This document shows positions 1-10,950 of a stretch of DNA of 64,000 bases, piece after piece. How positions within the stretch are numbered: position 1 is the stretch's first letter; every line of letters begins with the position of its first letter. Location: assembly GCA_010909165.1 (NCBI GenBank), contig VJWM01000044.1, forward strand, positions 806,001 to 870,000, given 5' to 3'. The stretch is from Anthoceros angustus. Its lineage: Eukaryota > Streptophyta > Anthocerotopsida > Anthocerotales > Anthocerotaceae. The notes below the pieces were generated by a model. The model saw only the letters and a program-made list of their open reading frames with translations. It was not told the DNA's origin and did not search any database. Position numbers and translations under genes: made by a program.

Positions 1-1110
1 CTCTCCATCCACACCTCGAGCGTAGAGCTCCCGGGTCAGGCCATCTGAAGTTGACGAGCACACAGACAGAGCCGTTGCGACTGCGACGGTAACCCGACGA
101 GTTTAGCAGGGGAATTGTGAAATCCAGAAATCCTGAAATCCAGAAATCCAGAAATCCAGAAATCCAGAAATCCTGAAATCCTGAAATCCAGAAATCCACA
201 ACACGGGGCTCAATTCCAGACCCCCGGCCGGCCCATTTGTGGTGCCTTTAAGTAGCCCGGATCGTCCCGGCGCTCGTCATTGCGGTTGGGGGTTGGGAAT
301 CATCTATGTGCCCAAAACTACGAGATCGAGCGAATCGTTCATTTTACATGGTGTATGAAATATGTGGTGCCTGTCCTGTTTTAAACTGCGATTTTATGTT
401 TGGGATTATTTTCTTAGGAAACGCCTCCGAAGAGTTCATAGAAGGCGCAAGATTTGTTGCAAGCTTTGAGCCTTACATCGGGAGCTATCTCGAAGGAAGT
501 GAAGTTATCATAGCAACTGGCCCAGTCGATCCAAGAAATTTGGCCCTACATATACTATTCTTGCTACAGATACTATTCTTGGAACTCTAGTTTAACATCA
601 AATCTGTTTTGGAGTATGACTCCATAAGGGTTTAGGGGTTTATTTACTATGCACCTCGGAATTATGCACCACTAGTGTATTTGCATGAAAGCTTAGAAAG
701 AACTAGCATCCCAACAAGCCAGTTTCCTAAAGAGCACGCTTGTTTCCCAAGAGCGAGTCAAAGTTTCTCAAGAGGAGGCTGCTTTCCCAAAGAGCGCTTT
801 AGTTGAGCGAGACCCAAAAGCGCAAGACCTTTGTTAAGTTATATTAAGTTAAGTTTCCAAAGAGCGTACTCGTTTCCCAAAGAGTGTACTAATTTCCCAA
901 GGAGGTAATGGTGTGGCAAACAGGGTGTTGATTTGATTTGCTAGAGAACATGATGATTTCCGAAGAACGCGCTCTTGCAAAGGATGTGCTCATTCCGTGC
1001 ACAGCGCGCTGATAGGACATGTAAATAGTAAGATTATTTGTTTTATTTATAGTTGAGGAGACTCGCGTGCTTCTAAACTCACCCAAGGGAGTATTGCATC
1101 CAAATACTGG
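1..1110. other. gene-free 5' flank
   Basis: No supported gene. Apart from the 8-bp tandem repeat at 119-198, the stretch around 700-900 repeats a loose motif of the type 'ttcccaaagagcg' several times, which looks like a decayed minisatellite. The short open frame at 306-590 has no recognisable domain and no splice or family support. Confidence 0.5.
119..198. repeat. 8-bp tandem repeat, ten units
   Basis: Ten consecutive units of gaaatcca or gaaatcct occupy 119-198 with no interruption. Only the last base of the unit varies. It is a simple microsatellite/minisatellite with no coding role visible. Confidence 0.9.
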
Positions 1111-1947
1111 CACTACAAGAGAAAGACCCCTTTTTACAACACAATTTGCAACGTATTTTACAACTATTTTTCAATGAGGTGTTATAAAATCCTTTGCACT
1201 TAAACCACTTCATGGCGTTGTAAAATGCTGACATGGCGGATGACATGGCACTTAACCATTACCCGGCTAATCGGCTGCCAGGTCATGTACCCGACGGGTA
1301 CGGAATTTACAATGGCCTTTACAACCTTCGAGGTTTCCTATAGTTATTTCTCAATGATTTGCAACGGATTGTACGACGACTAGTACAACAAAATTTCCAA
1401 CACTTAAAGATGTCTTAGTGATTTACAATAGTCTTTGCAGTGTGAGTTACAACACGGCTTAGTGATTTACAACGTTCGTTTATAATATGATTTACTACGA
1501 TTTTACAACAGCTTGAACAACACAAACTACAACCTTAATTGAAAAACGTATTTACAACACAACTTACAACATGCATCAAAATTAGTGCAATGCCTATTAC
1601 AACACGTATTGCAACATAAGTTACAACATGAATTCCAATTCGTGCAATGTAAATTACAACACTTATTACAACAGGTTGAGACGTCTCAAACATTTACAAA
1701 AACTAATGCAACGTAAATTACAACACATATTACAATTTATGTTTTAAAATTGTATCTAGAATATATAAACAACGTTGTATTTTGTAATTTGCAATCCTAT
1801 TGTAACTTACATAGGTGGGGGATTTTATTGAGGTGAACAAACGATCCTATTGTAACTTACATTGCACTCTTATTGTAGTTTACGTTGCAATTTTAAAACA
1901 TAAGTTGTAATACCTATTGTAATTTACGTTGCACTCCTATTGTAGTC
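1111..1947. mobile_element. fold-back element, possibly a non-autonomous CACTA-type
   Basis: The left end reads cactacaagag, which resembles the CACTA superfamily terminus. The right end near 1937-1947 reads ctattgtagtc, an imperfect reverse complement of it. The arms are filled with variants of ttacaac on the left and gttgtaa/attgtag on the right. Segments around 1699-1750 and 1889-1940 are imperfect inverted copies of each other. No transposase ORF is present and no convincing 3-bp target duplication was found, so this could also be an unrelated fold-back repeat. Confidence 0.4.
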
Positions 1948-2261
1948 GGTAAGGCGGGGAGGGGAGGGGAGGGGGCAAGTGTTATTCGAAATGACAAGAC
2001 TCGAATAAGAAGCCCTGGGTAACTTCGTGCCTACAATAATGTTCATGTAACACTCGTGGCTAATTCCAACGAATAGTGATGCTGAATTTGACACACAAGA
2101 CCGCCTTCCCCGATGTGGCTCTTATGTATGGATCACATAACTGCACAAATAGACTGCACAACTCATGTAAAACGAAAGGTATACTAATTGATTCAAATTG
2201 CAGGTAAGAGGAGGCCGACAATAGGGTGTAGAGCCAAAAGAAGCACTTGAAAGATCCTCTC
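1948..2261. other. intergenic, insertion target of the copia element
   Basis: Nothing recognisable apart from a G-rich run near 1950-1975. Its last five bases (ctctc, 2257-2261) are the left copy of the copia target-site duplication. Confidence 0.5.
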
Positions 2262-2520
2262 TGAAGGATCGTGGGGCAGCCATGCTGGTGGAAGGAGGAG
2301 AGGAGAGGAGGAGGCAAGAGTAGCTCTCTCTCTTTGAGATGAGGCTTGGAGGGTATTTATACCCTCCAATAGGGCTCCCTAGGAAGCTCCACAAGTAGCT
2401 CCTAGGAAGGAGCACAAGAAGCTTCCTAGTGATTAGCTTACAAAACTAATGATACTTAATCGACACCTAACTTAGACTAAGTGTATTAGTCTAAGTACAT
2501 TGGGCTTTAATACCCTTACA
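2262..2520 (-). repeat. copia 3' LTR
   Basis: 259 bp, nearly the same as 8529-8783. It begins tgaaggatcgtgg and ends taatacccttaca in + orientation. It contains a TATA-like tatttatac next to a conserved ctaggaagctcc motif that is repeated within the LTR. Differences from the other LTR are mostly short indels. Confidence 0.93.
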
Positions 2521-2532
2521 ACCTCCCACTTA
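2521..2532 (-). promoter_or_regulatory. polypurine tract
   Basis: On the minus strand, aagtgggaggt abuts the 3' LTR start TGTAAGGG. This is the expected place and composition for plus-strand priming. Confidence 0.75.
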
Positions 2533-2559
2533 AAGGCCAATTTACCTTCAGAGGAGAAT

Positions 2560-3870
2560 GGACTATCTCATGCCCATCGCCCATCGGAGCTTGTGCAAAT
2601 TGTCGTAGAGAGTCCCTTGGTAAGAATATCCGCAGGGGTTCTCGTGTGAACCTTGACAAGTTGTACCTCTTGTCGTCCAACACCTCTCGAATGAAGTGAT
2701 ACTCACATCCACATGTTTAGTCTTCGCATGAAACATCGGATTCTTTGCCAATTGATAGCACTGCTATCACAATGCAACACCGGCTCAACCTTGATCCCCA
2801 AGTCTCCCACTAAACGAGCAAGCCATATGGCTTCCTTGCAAGCCTCGATTCTTTGCAACATACTCGGCCTCGTGGTAGATAGCGAATGCACGATCGCAAA
2901 CGAGATCGCCATGAGATCGCCTCCAAAGGCACGTGAAGACATAACTCGATGTGGACCTCCTTTGTCCATATCCTCGTGATAATCAGATCTGTACCCAACC
3001 ACATGCATCTTCACTACCAAAACATATGCACAAAGCTTTTGTACCATTCATACCTCATAACTCCTTTTATCGCCTCCCAATGCTTCTTGCCGTGGTTTGA
3101 CATAAACTCGCTAACCACTCCCACCGCAAAGGCAATGTCGACGTAGCAATCATTGCATACATCAAACTCCCTACAAATGATGAGTATGGGACCTTCTCCA
3201 TTTCACTTTGTCCTCCTCGTAGCTTGGGCAATCCGCGCTTGAAAGTTTCACATATGGAGGCAATGGAGTACCCAATGGCTTCCCTTCTCCATGTTGAAAC
3301 GTTGAAGCACCTGTTAATGTATTCCGTCGAGACAAATAAAGCGACGCTTATGTCTGCTCCGATAATACGCATGCCAAGTATATGGCTCGCCTCCCAAGTC
3401 CGCTATTTCAAAGTGAGCATTCAACTTTGACTTCAACAAATCTCATCAAGACTGCTCCCAAAGAATTAGCATATCATCCACATAGAGGATCAAAATGAGC
3501 AAGCTTTGATCCTTAGCTTGCTTCAGATAGAGGCAATGATCCTCATCGCCACGCTTGTAGCCTTGAGAAAGCATAAATGAGTGGAACTTGTGATACCACT
3601 CGGTGCCTTTCAAACCATAAAGGCTCTTCCTCAACCCGCACACCGATGCTCTTTGCCCTTCTCAACAAAACCTTCCGTCGCATGTAGACGCCCTTGAAGG
3701 TCACCATGCAAGAATGCCGCCTTGACATCCATCCGCATAAGTTCCATATCATCCTCGCAACCAAAGCAAGAACACATCGCAAAGTTGTCATTTTGACTAT
3801 CGTGAGAAAATCTCATCAAAGTCAATGCCTGGTTGTTGCTTGAAACCCTTAGCAACCAATGGCCTTGTAC
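2560..3870 (-). pseudogene. copia reverse transcriptase and RNase H, frameshifted
   Basis: Minus-strand frames give copia RT signatures in order: MDVKAAFLHGDL (about 3740), KSLYGLK (about 3620), YVDDMLI (about 3470, the catalytic YVDD box), VGSLMYAMI (about 3150), then the RNase H region with LHCDSSAI (about 2770). They lie in different frames separated by small indels, so no single protein can be made as the sequence stands. Function in an intact element: reverse transcription of element RNA in virus-like particles. Confidence 0.88.
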
Positions 3871-4420
3871 TTTGGTTTGCCATCAAGCGGTATGACCTTC
3901 ATCTTGTACACCATTTGCAGTAGTGCCTTCTTATCCTTAGGCAACCAACCAACTCCCAAGTTTGGTTCTTATGCATAATTCATTTCGATCGCATGGCCTT
4001 CTCCCACTTGTCTTTGTTACTCGCTGACAGAGCCTCTTTGTAAGAAGAGGGTTCCCACAACTGTCAAAGATAACATAATCCGAGATGGATCATACCGCCG
4101 TGAGGTCGTGTAATCCCGCCTCGACCCAGCATGTGCACCTCTATAGGAGCTTGTTCGACTCTTGGTTCATCTATCGGTGGAGGAATGTGCTCACACATTA
4201 CCACGGTTTCAACCCGCCCATGATGATCATGTCCATCTTCTTGGAAGATCACCCTTCGCACCTCCACGCTTGGAGTAGGCTTCCGTGCATCTTGTTCTCA
4301 TTGAAGAACACGCCGTTAGTACGAACAACCTTTCTAGCCTCGATCCCACAAACGGTATCCCATCTCACCAGTAATCACCATAGCCAAGAAAAATACATTT
4401 CTTGGACTTAGGTGCCAACT
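3871..4420 (-). pseudogene. copia pol region between integrase and RT, decayed
   Basis: This joins the integrase segment (4.4-5.0 kb) to the RT start near 3.87 kb, and no long frame survives. It corresponds to the linker and N-terminal RT of the polyprotein, by position. A minus-strand stretch near 4.06-4.27 kb keeps Asp/Glu/His-rich frame fragments but no diagnostic motif. Confidence 0.5.
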
Positions 4421-5599
4421 TGTCCCAAACTCTTTTGGAACATGGCAAGATGCCTCACACCAAACACTCGCAGATGCTTGTAGGATGGTTTCTTTCCACT
4501 ATAGCTCCTCCGAACTCGCCATCAACAAATTTTATTAGGAGATCTGTTAATAAGATGAACTGCAGAGACACCGCTCGCCCAAAACCCATTAGGCAATCCG
4601 TAGTTTGACAACAACCACGATCCTCTCCTCGAATGGTTCTGCTCATCCGCCACCACACCATTTTGTGGAGGAGATACGCACACTCTTTTGATTCCCTTGG
4701 AATCACGTAATGACCGAAAGCTAAACATACTTCCACCATTATCTCGCCCTTAGACACTTCAATCGGCGATCGATTCTCTACAAGGGTGACAAATTTCAAA
4801 CACCGTGTAACTTCATCCTTTTTCCTCAAAGGATAAAACCCACACCTTGCGTGAGAAAATCATCTATGAAAGTGACAAAATAAGAGGCACCGCCTAATGA
4901 TGAGAGGCATAGGTCCACATACATCGTGAACCAACTCAAGAGGTTTACTTACTTTTACCTCGTGTTCGATGTGATGATTTTGTCTGCTTCCCATATAAAC
5001 AAAGGCTCACACATCGAGAGATCGAGAAGTTAAGAACAGGATATAACCGTAATCTAGATAAAACCTTCATTCCCTTCTCGAGACATATGTCCTAACCGCA
5101 ATGCCACAAGGAAACATTTGGCTCGTCACCACGATCACATGATCTTTGGATGTTTACAAGTGAGTACAAAGTGCCACACTTCGATCCACGAGCTAACACA
5201 AGAGAACCTTTGAGATCTTCCAAGAGTGATCCCCAAACCAAGAAGGTAACCAAAGATCATCCAACCGTCTCGCGCTAATCATGCTCTTTGTCAACTTCGA
5301 ACATGCCTAACGCCCTTCAAAGATGAATGAAGATCCGTTGTCAAACTTGAGTTGCACATCACCCACGCCCGCGATCCGCATGCATAGTTATTTCCAAGCC
5401 TAACGATCCTTTCCTTGTAGCATCATACGTGTTAAACCACTCTATGCGAGTAACATGGAAAGATGCACCAGTCAATTATCCAATTGCGTAATAAATGACT
5501 ATCCACGGTAATTGTGCAAGATTCAAGTAAGAAGAGATAAGGACATCTCCGTCCTCAACAGTAGTTTAACTCTTCCAACTCGATGCAAGTCGCCTTCTT
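4421..5599 (-). pseudogene. copia integrase region, tandem copy 1
   Basis: Minus-strand frames show copia integrase-core signatures: VTFIDDF near 4875, then PQNGVVA and the LSNYGLPNGFWA to HLINRSP stretch near 4520-4680. The family carries a D, D(35)E catalytic triad. The FIDDF Asp is visible, but the rest is frameshifted. The segment is repeated almost completely at 5600-6765. Confidence 0.8.
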
Positions 5600-6765
5600 G
5601 TCCCGAAACTCTTTTGGAACATGGCAAGATGCCTCACACCAAACACTGATGCTTGTAGGATGGTTTCTTTCCGCACTATAGCTCGAACTCGCCATCAACA
5701 AATTTTATTAGGAGATCATTAATAAGATGAACTGCAGAGACACCGCTCGCCCAAAACCCATTAGGCAATCCGAGTTTGACAACAAACTACGATCCTCTCC
5801 TCGAATGGTTCTGCTCATCCGCCACCACACCATTTTGTGGAGGAGTATCTGGTGATCAATTCTCTTTTGATTCCTTGGAATCACGTAATGACCGAAAGCT
5901 AAACATACTCGCCACCATTATCCGCCCTTAGACACTTCAATCGGCGCCGATGATTCTCTAAGGGTGACAAATTTCAAACACCGAACTTCATCCTTTTTCC
6001 TCAAAGGATAAAACCCACACCTTGCGTGAGAAATCATCTATGAAAGTGACAAAATAAGAGGCACCGCCTAATGATGTAAGAGCATAGGTCCACATACATC
6101 ACGTGAACCAACTCAAGAGGTTTACTTCTACTTTTACTTTCGATGTGATGATTTTGTCTGCTTCCCATATAAACAAAGGCTCACACATCGAGAGATCGAG
6201 AAGTTAAGGATATAACCGTAACGAGATAAAACCTTCATTCCCTTCTCGAGACATATGTCCTAACCGCAATGCCACAAGGAAACATTTGGTCGCCTGTCAC
6301 ATGATCACATGATCTTTGGATGTTTACAAGTGAGTACAAAGTGCCACACTCGATCCACGAGCTAACACAAGAGAACCTTTGGAGATCTTCCAAGAGTGAT
6401 CCCCAAACCAAGAAGTGGTAACCATCATCCAACCGTCTCGCGCTAATCATGCTCTTTGTCAACTTGAACATGCCTAACGCCCTTCAAAGATGAATGAAGA
6501 TCCGTTGTCAAACTTGAGTTGCACATCACCCACGCCCGCGATCCGCATGCATAGTTATTTCCAAGCCTAACGATCCTTTCCTTGTAGCATCATACGTTAA
6601 ACCACTCTATGCGGAGTAACATGGAAAGATGCACCGAGTCAATTATCCAATTGCGTAATAAATGACTATCCACTACAGCATGCAAGATTCAAGTAAGAAG
6701 AGATAAGGACATCTCCGTCCTCAACGTAGTTTAACTCTTCCAACTCGATGATTTAAGTCGCTTCT
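5600..6765 (-). repeat. copia integrase region, tandem copy 2
   Basis: Aligns end to end with 4421-5599 (for example aactcttttggaacatgg at 4428 and 5607; ctccgtcctcaac near 5548 and 6712). The copies differ by many 1-6 nt gains and losses in both directions and by few substitutions. The junction shares cttcttgtc/acttgtccc microhomology. The copy joins toward the gag side, so the order is a head-to-tail duplication. Confidence 0.88.
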
Positions 6766-7494
6766 TGTCGTCCGCTTCTTTTCCTTGGTCCTTTTGAACT
6801 TCTCGCACTCTTTTGAAGTGACCCTTTGTGACAATAGTGACACTCCACATTCTTGTTACGACTACGAGATTTGCTACGAGAGAAGCTTGTCCGGTTGCTT
6901 CCCTTCGCAGCGGACCTCCCTCTCACTATGAGGGCACCGGAACCTTTGAAGGTTCCATGTTTTTCCTGCTCACCTCCTCGCCAATGTGCTACCTTCTACA
7001 TTTACAATGGTAAGACCACTAGCAGTGCGTAATTACTCAGCATTTAAAGGTGTCCCAACTCTCCGTAATGTGACCAATGTAAACATAGCTCTCACTAACT
7101 GGGAACGTGATACCTTGAGATGAGAGTCGGTCTGAAAATGGTATTGAAATCATTCGGATGATCGGACATCCTCGTCCCTTCCTTCATCTTCAAGTCCACC
7201 ACCGTTTCAACCAATACACCGAGAAGCCGCACTTTGCTTCTCATACAGTCACACACCTTCCGCCACATCAGAACTCGTGGTCTTATCTTTCACATTGAAG
7301 TACACTGCTTTTGACAATGTTAGCATGATAGTAGATCTAGCAAGCTCATCCAGTCCCGCCACTCATCCCGTCATACTATCCGGTTTGACGCCTAACAACT
7401 TTATGGGCTTGATCCGCTTTTTCGCACTAGAACATTATACACTTGTTCTTTCCGTAACGGAAGTTAGTACCATCTAACTTCTCGATATTGAACA
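6766..7494 (-). pseudogene. copia gag, decayed
   Basis: On the minus strand a frame starting at 7494 reads MFNIEKLDGTNF, the conserved start of plant copia Gag (FxIEKLDGxNF). It is soon followed by a stop, with KADQAHK-like remnants downstream. Frameshifts prevent a continuous capsid. Zinc-knuckle cysteines were not found. Confidence 0.7.
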
Positions 7495-7670
7495 TGACGC
7501 TCGACGATGAAGACATCATGACTCAAAAATCGATACAGATTAAACACTCAACTCGCCTTGTTAGAAAAGTCAAAGAAGAAAAATACCACCGCGGCTCGTG
7601 TATTTTGCCGCTGAGTATTCCACCGAGTATTCCGAATATCATTGTCGACTGCCTTCTTTCGACCGGAACT

Positions 7671-8450
7671 GCCGCCGCCGCGCCGCCGCCGCGCTGGCGC
7701 CGCGGCCGCCAGCGGCCGCCGCGCCGCCGCCCGCGCGGCCGCACGCCGCGCGCCCGCCCGCGCCCGCCCGCGCCGCGGCCGGCCGCGCTGCGCCGCGGCT
7801 CGGCTGCGCCGCGGCCGCGCTGGCGCCGCGCCGCGGCTGCGCGCCGCTGCCGCGCCGCGCGCTGCTGCCGCGCTCGCGCGCGGCTGCTGCGGCGCTGCCG
7901 CGGCGCTGCCGCGCGCGCCAGCGCCGCGGCTCGCCGCGCTGGCGCCGCGCTGCGCCGCGGCTGGCGCCGCGCCACAAGGCTGCGCTCGCGGCGCCCGCGC
8001 CGCGGCCGCGCTGCGCCGCGGCTGCCGCGGCGCGCGCTGGCCGCGCGCCGCGGCCGCGCCGCGGCTCGCCGCGCCGGCGGCCGCGCGCGGCCTCGCCGCG
8101 CTCGCCGCCCGCGCTGGTCACGCTGCGCTGCCCGCCCGCCGCGCCGCCGCGCGCCGCCGCGCGCTCGCCGCGATCCGGATCACCGCACAGGCCGCCAGCC
8201 GCCCGGCCCGCCGGCGGCTCGCGCCTGCGCGCTCGCGCGCCAGCGCTGCGCGCCAGCGCGCCGCGGCGCGCGCGCCCGTGGCTCCGGCGCTGGCGCGCGC
8301 GGCCCGCCCGCGGCCGCGCTGCGCGCCAGCGGCCGCCGCGCGCGCCGCGGCCTCGCCGCCCGCGCCGGCCGCGCCGGTCACGGCCTTGCCTCGCTCACGG
8401 CCTCGTCCCGCTCGCGGCCTGCTGCGGCGTTCGCAGCCCTCGCCGCGATC
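7671..8450. repeat. extreme GC block inside copia leader
   Basis: About 780 bp consist almost only of G and C in gccgcg, gcgccgcg and ggccgc combinations, with very few A or T. It sits between the primer site (8514-8526) and the gag start (7494) on the minus strand. All six frames stay open here simply because AT-containing stop codons are absent. No periodic unit is clean enough to call. It may be a GC minisatellite, a hypervariable leader or a consensus artefact. Confidence 0.8.
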
Positions 8451-8513
8451 TGGATCACCTGCAATTCCACAGCTGCCCTAGAAAATTCTAGCATCACAAC
8501 ACAACCAAACCAA

Positions 8514-8526
8514 GGCTCTGATACCA
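8514..8526 (-). promoter_or_regulatory. primer-binding site (initiator Met tRNA)
   Basis: On the minus strand this reads tggtatcagagcc, two bases inside the 5' LTR. It is complementary to the 3' end of plant initiator methionine tRNA, the usual primer for plant copia elements. Confidence 0.9.
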
Positions 8527-8528
8527 GT

Positions 8529-8783
8529 TGAAGGATCGTGGGCACGGCGTCGGTGGAAGGAGGAGAGGAGAGGAGGAGGCAAGAGTAGCTCTCTCTCTTG
8601 AGATGAGGCTTGGAGGGTATTTATACCTCCAATAGGCTCCTAGGAAGCTCCACAAGAAGCTCCTAGGAAGGAGCACAAGAAGCTTCCTAGTGATTAGCTT
8701 TTGCTAAACTAATGATACTTAACTGACACCTAACTTAGACTAAGTGTATTAGTCTAAGTACATTGGGCTTTAATACCCTTACA
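8529..8783 (-). repeat. copia 5' LTR
   Basis: 255 bp, matching 2262-2520 over its whole length with a handful of short indels. It holds the promoter for minus-strand transcription of the element. The TATA-like tatttatac lies near 8619. Confidence 0.93.
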
Positions 8784-8788
8784 CTCTC
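8784..8788. repeat. copia target-site duplication, right copy
   Basis: ctctc directly follows the right LTR and equals 2257-2261 directly before the left LTR. Five bp is the usual duplication length for LTR-retrotransposon integration. Confidence 0.88.
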
Positions 8789-9320
8789 CACAAACAGGTC
8801 ACTTAGAACCACTCTACCCAGAGGAGTCATTCAGTAGCCGCACTCCAGCAAGACCTCAATCCTGCAGACACCCCAGCATCCATAGCAGCACCTGCTTCTG
8901 CGCCGTAAAATGAGCTGACTTTGTCTTTGTCCCCGCCACTTCCTCGCCTCCGATCATTTTCGCCACCACCTCGCCTACGAACACACCTGCTAGTGTGCGG
9001 GGAGCACAACTCCAACAGCCGAGACGCCAACTTCACCGACACGGACGGCGCCAACTTCTTCTTTGCTTCTCCTCCCCTCGTCCTCTCTTCGCCCCTCTTG
9101 AATTACTCTCTCCTCTCCTTTCGTCCTCTCTCTTAGCCTAGTTTTCTTTTCTTTTCTTATATCGCTTTCACTAGCTTTTACCAGGACATTTCCTAAATCA
9201 CCCTAGGAAAAGCCCAATATAGACTGGGTCTGTCCCCACCGCTAGGGGCGCATCGGTTTCCCCATGTATGAGACCATGAGACGCGAGACCTTCCTTCCTT
9301 CCCCTTAATGCTTGGTCCCG
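8789..9320. other. gene-free, pyrimidine-rich
   Basis: Flank of the copia insertion. A long C+T-rich stretch (about 9060-9165) is the only notable feature. The open frames here have no recognisable domains. Confidence 0.4.
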
Positions 9321-9329
9321 TGGAGAAGA

Positions 9330-10200
9330 ATATGCCATCAATACACACGTAGACCATACACTCAAGCCCCCATGTTTGTCTTTCGGAAAGTTATGGCAGC
9401 TTTTAGCAAAGCAGGCAAATGCCCATTGCAATAGGGAGGTGGTACGTGCCCATTGTCCAATAACTAGTCAAGGGCAGCACCAATTTTCACCATCACGTCC
9501 TTAGATGGAACTGAAGCGGGATGACCTGCACAATCCCGATCTTAAGTAGCAGCTCTGAACTCATTTAGACAAATAAGCATATCATCTGGATTAGGGAACA
9601 CATCAATTCCCAACATGCAGCCAATATCGAAATGAGATGCTACTTTTCTCAAACACGCTTTCACATCCTCCATGACAACCTGGCCCTGATTGGGTTTTGG
9701 AGCCTGCTCCGTTTGCTAGTTGGAGTACCCAACGAAATGCATAGATCTGTCCTTTTTTTTATGTGAAGGCTCGAAATACAATGCTCCAACTTCATCAAAA
9801 GGCACAATATTCATAACCGCCTTGGCTTGCTTGTCATAAGCATCAAGCAGTACCTTGCATGTGTCATGTGCCCCGAGAATTAGACTTGTCCCCAGCACTA
9901 TGTTGTTCCAAGTCACAAGAGCCTCGGTTATAGCCCGGTTACCAGAAATATCATTTTGATTGTTAGTGATCTACAACCGATTCTCATTAATCTGCTTTTT
10001 CATGCTTCTACAACCTCGCAAGGAGGGTCTAAATATGTTCATTTGCAAGCTGTTGCTTGCTTCCCATAGCAGCAACCTTACTTTCGGAAGAATAAATTTG
10101 TTCGGAGCTCCTGCACCTCATATTTCAGGACGCTTCAGCCAACTTCGCCTTCTCTTCCACCTGGATCTTTATTATTAAAGAAAACCATATGACACCTTCC
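9330..10200 (-). pseudogene. decayed protein gene of unknown family
   Basis: One minus-strand frame reads protein-like from about 10180 down to 9330 but is broken by several stops. The upstream half is charged and heptad-like (IQVEEKAKLAEAS, SKVAAMGSKQQLANEHI), suggesting a coiled coil. The downstream half continues with VTWNNIVLGTSLILGAHD, MEDVKACLRKVASHFDIG, GIDVFPNPDDMLICLNEF and CNGHLPALLKAAITFRK. Stops are TAG, TAA and TGA where CAG, CAA or CGA would be plausible, compatible with C-to-T decay. I do not recognise the family. It may be a lost host gene or a retroelement gag. Confidence 0.45.
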
Positions 10201-10950
10201 AGGGGAAGCAACCTCTTCCAATCGTTTCCTCTTCATAGAGTAAGGAGAAGAAAAAACAGGGTTTTCGCCCAACAGGCGGATTCCTGGAAGCCCGTCCGGT
10301 GCCATACACTTCATAAATGGGAAAAACCCCTAGCATCTTCTAATAATGTAATCTAAAGAATTTAGTACATGAAACTTTTCCACAAATTTTCTTCTATAAC
10401 AACATCATGATGGATTATGTAATATTGAGATGATTCCAACACATAATTATGGGTAATAAGTGTAAACTTTAGTTGTGTAACTAAAGTTAGGTACTAGGTT
10501 AAGAAGCCACAATGGGTCATCTTTGTACATGTACTTGATTATAGCCACAAGGTGCTACTTAGAAATAGCCAAATATTTAGCTTAATACTCAGCAAGCAAA
10601 CACTATTGAAGTTTTATCAAATCTGACATAAATAGGTGGCTAGAATATATTTCCTTGAAGTTATTTTGCGTCAGGATGGCCACCTAGGTATTTTGATGCA
10701 TTGGGAATCATTATATTAGGATTTTTGTGACTTATATTTGTTTTCATCATAGAGGATAAATGGGTCAAACGTAGGATGCATTAATGACCTCTACAAAAGT
10801 GCAGTGCTTATGAAAGACTACAATTATATTTGTGACCAAGTGATTCAAATATGGCAACTAGACTAAGGTGATTTTCACAATTTTCACTGTAATTAATGAA
10901 GTCAATAAGATGGATTAGCTTTTGATAAGTGTTCACAAATTTGAGTGCAG
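10201..10950. other. AT-rich sequence upstream of the gamma-adaptin exons
   Basis: No ORF or repeat of note. By family comparison it should contain, or lead to, the small first exon (about 11 codons) and first intron of the adaptin gene. I could not find a convincing ATG exon with a donor site. Confidence 0.4.

Larger units (their letters stand above)
2262..8783 (-). mobile_element. Ty1/copia LTR retrotransposon, structurally complete but coding-defective
   Basis: The element is 6.5 kb, bounded by two LTRs that start TG and end CA, and flanked on both sides by the same 5 bases, ctctc (2257-2261 and 8784-8788). On the minus strand the order is 5' LTR (8783-8529), initiator-Met primer site, GC-rich leader, gag start near 7494, integrase, reverse transcriptase, RNase H (about 3.9-2.6 kb), polypurine tract, 3' LTR (2520-2262). 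Integrase before RT is the copia order. All coding parts are interrupted by frameshifts and stops. An internal 1.17-kb segment is duplicated in tandem. Confidence 0.92.

Noticed and set aside
119-198. CRISPR array
   Set aside because: Units are contiguous 8-mers without spacers, in a plant nuclear genome.
306-590. 94-codon open frame on the plus strand
   Set aside because: No recognisable domain, no splice context, surrounded by simple repeats.
7488-8531. Long overlapping open frames (up to ~350 codons) on both strands, rich in Arg/Ala/Pro
   Set aside because: They exist only because the GC block has no AT-containing stop codons. Several frames are open at once and none has a domain.
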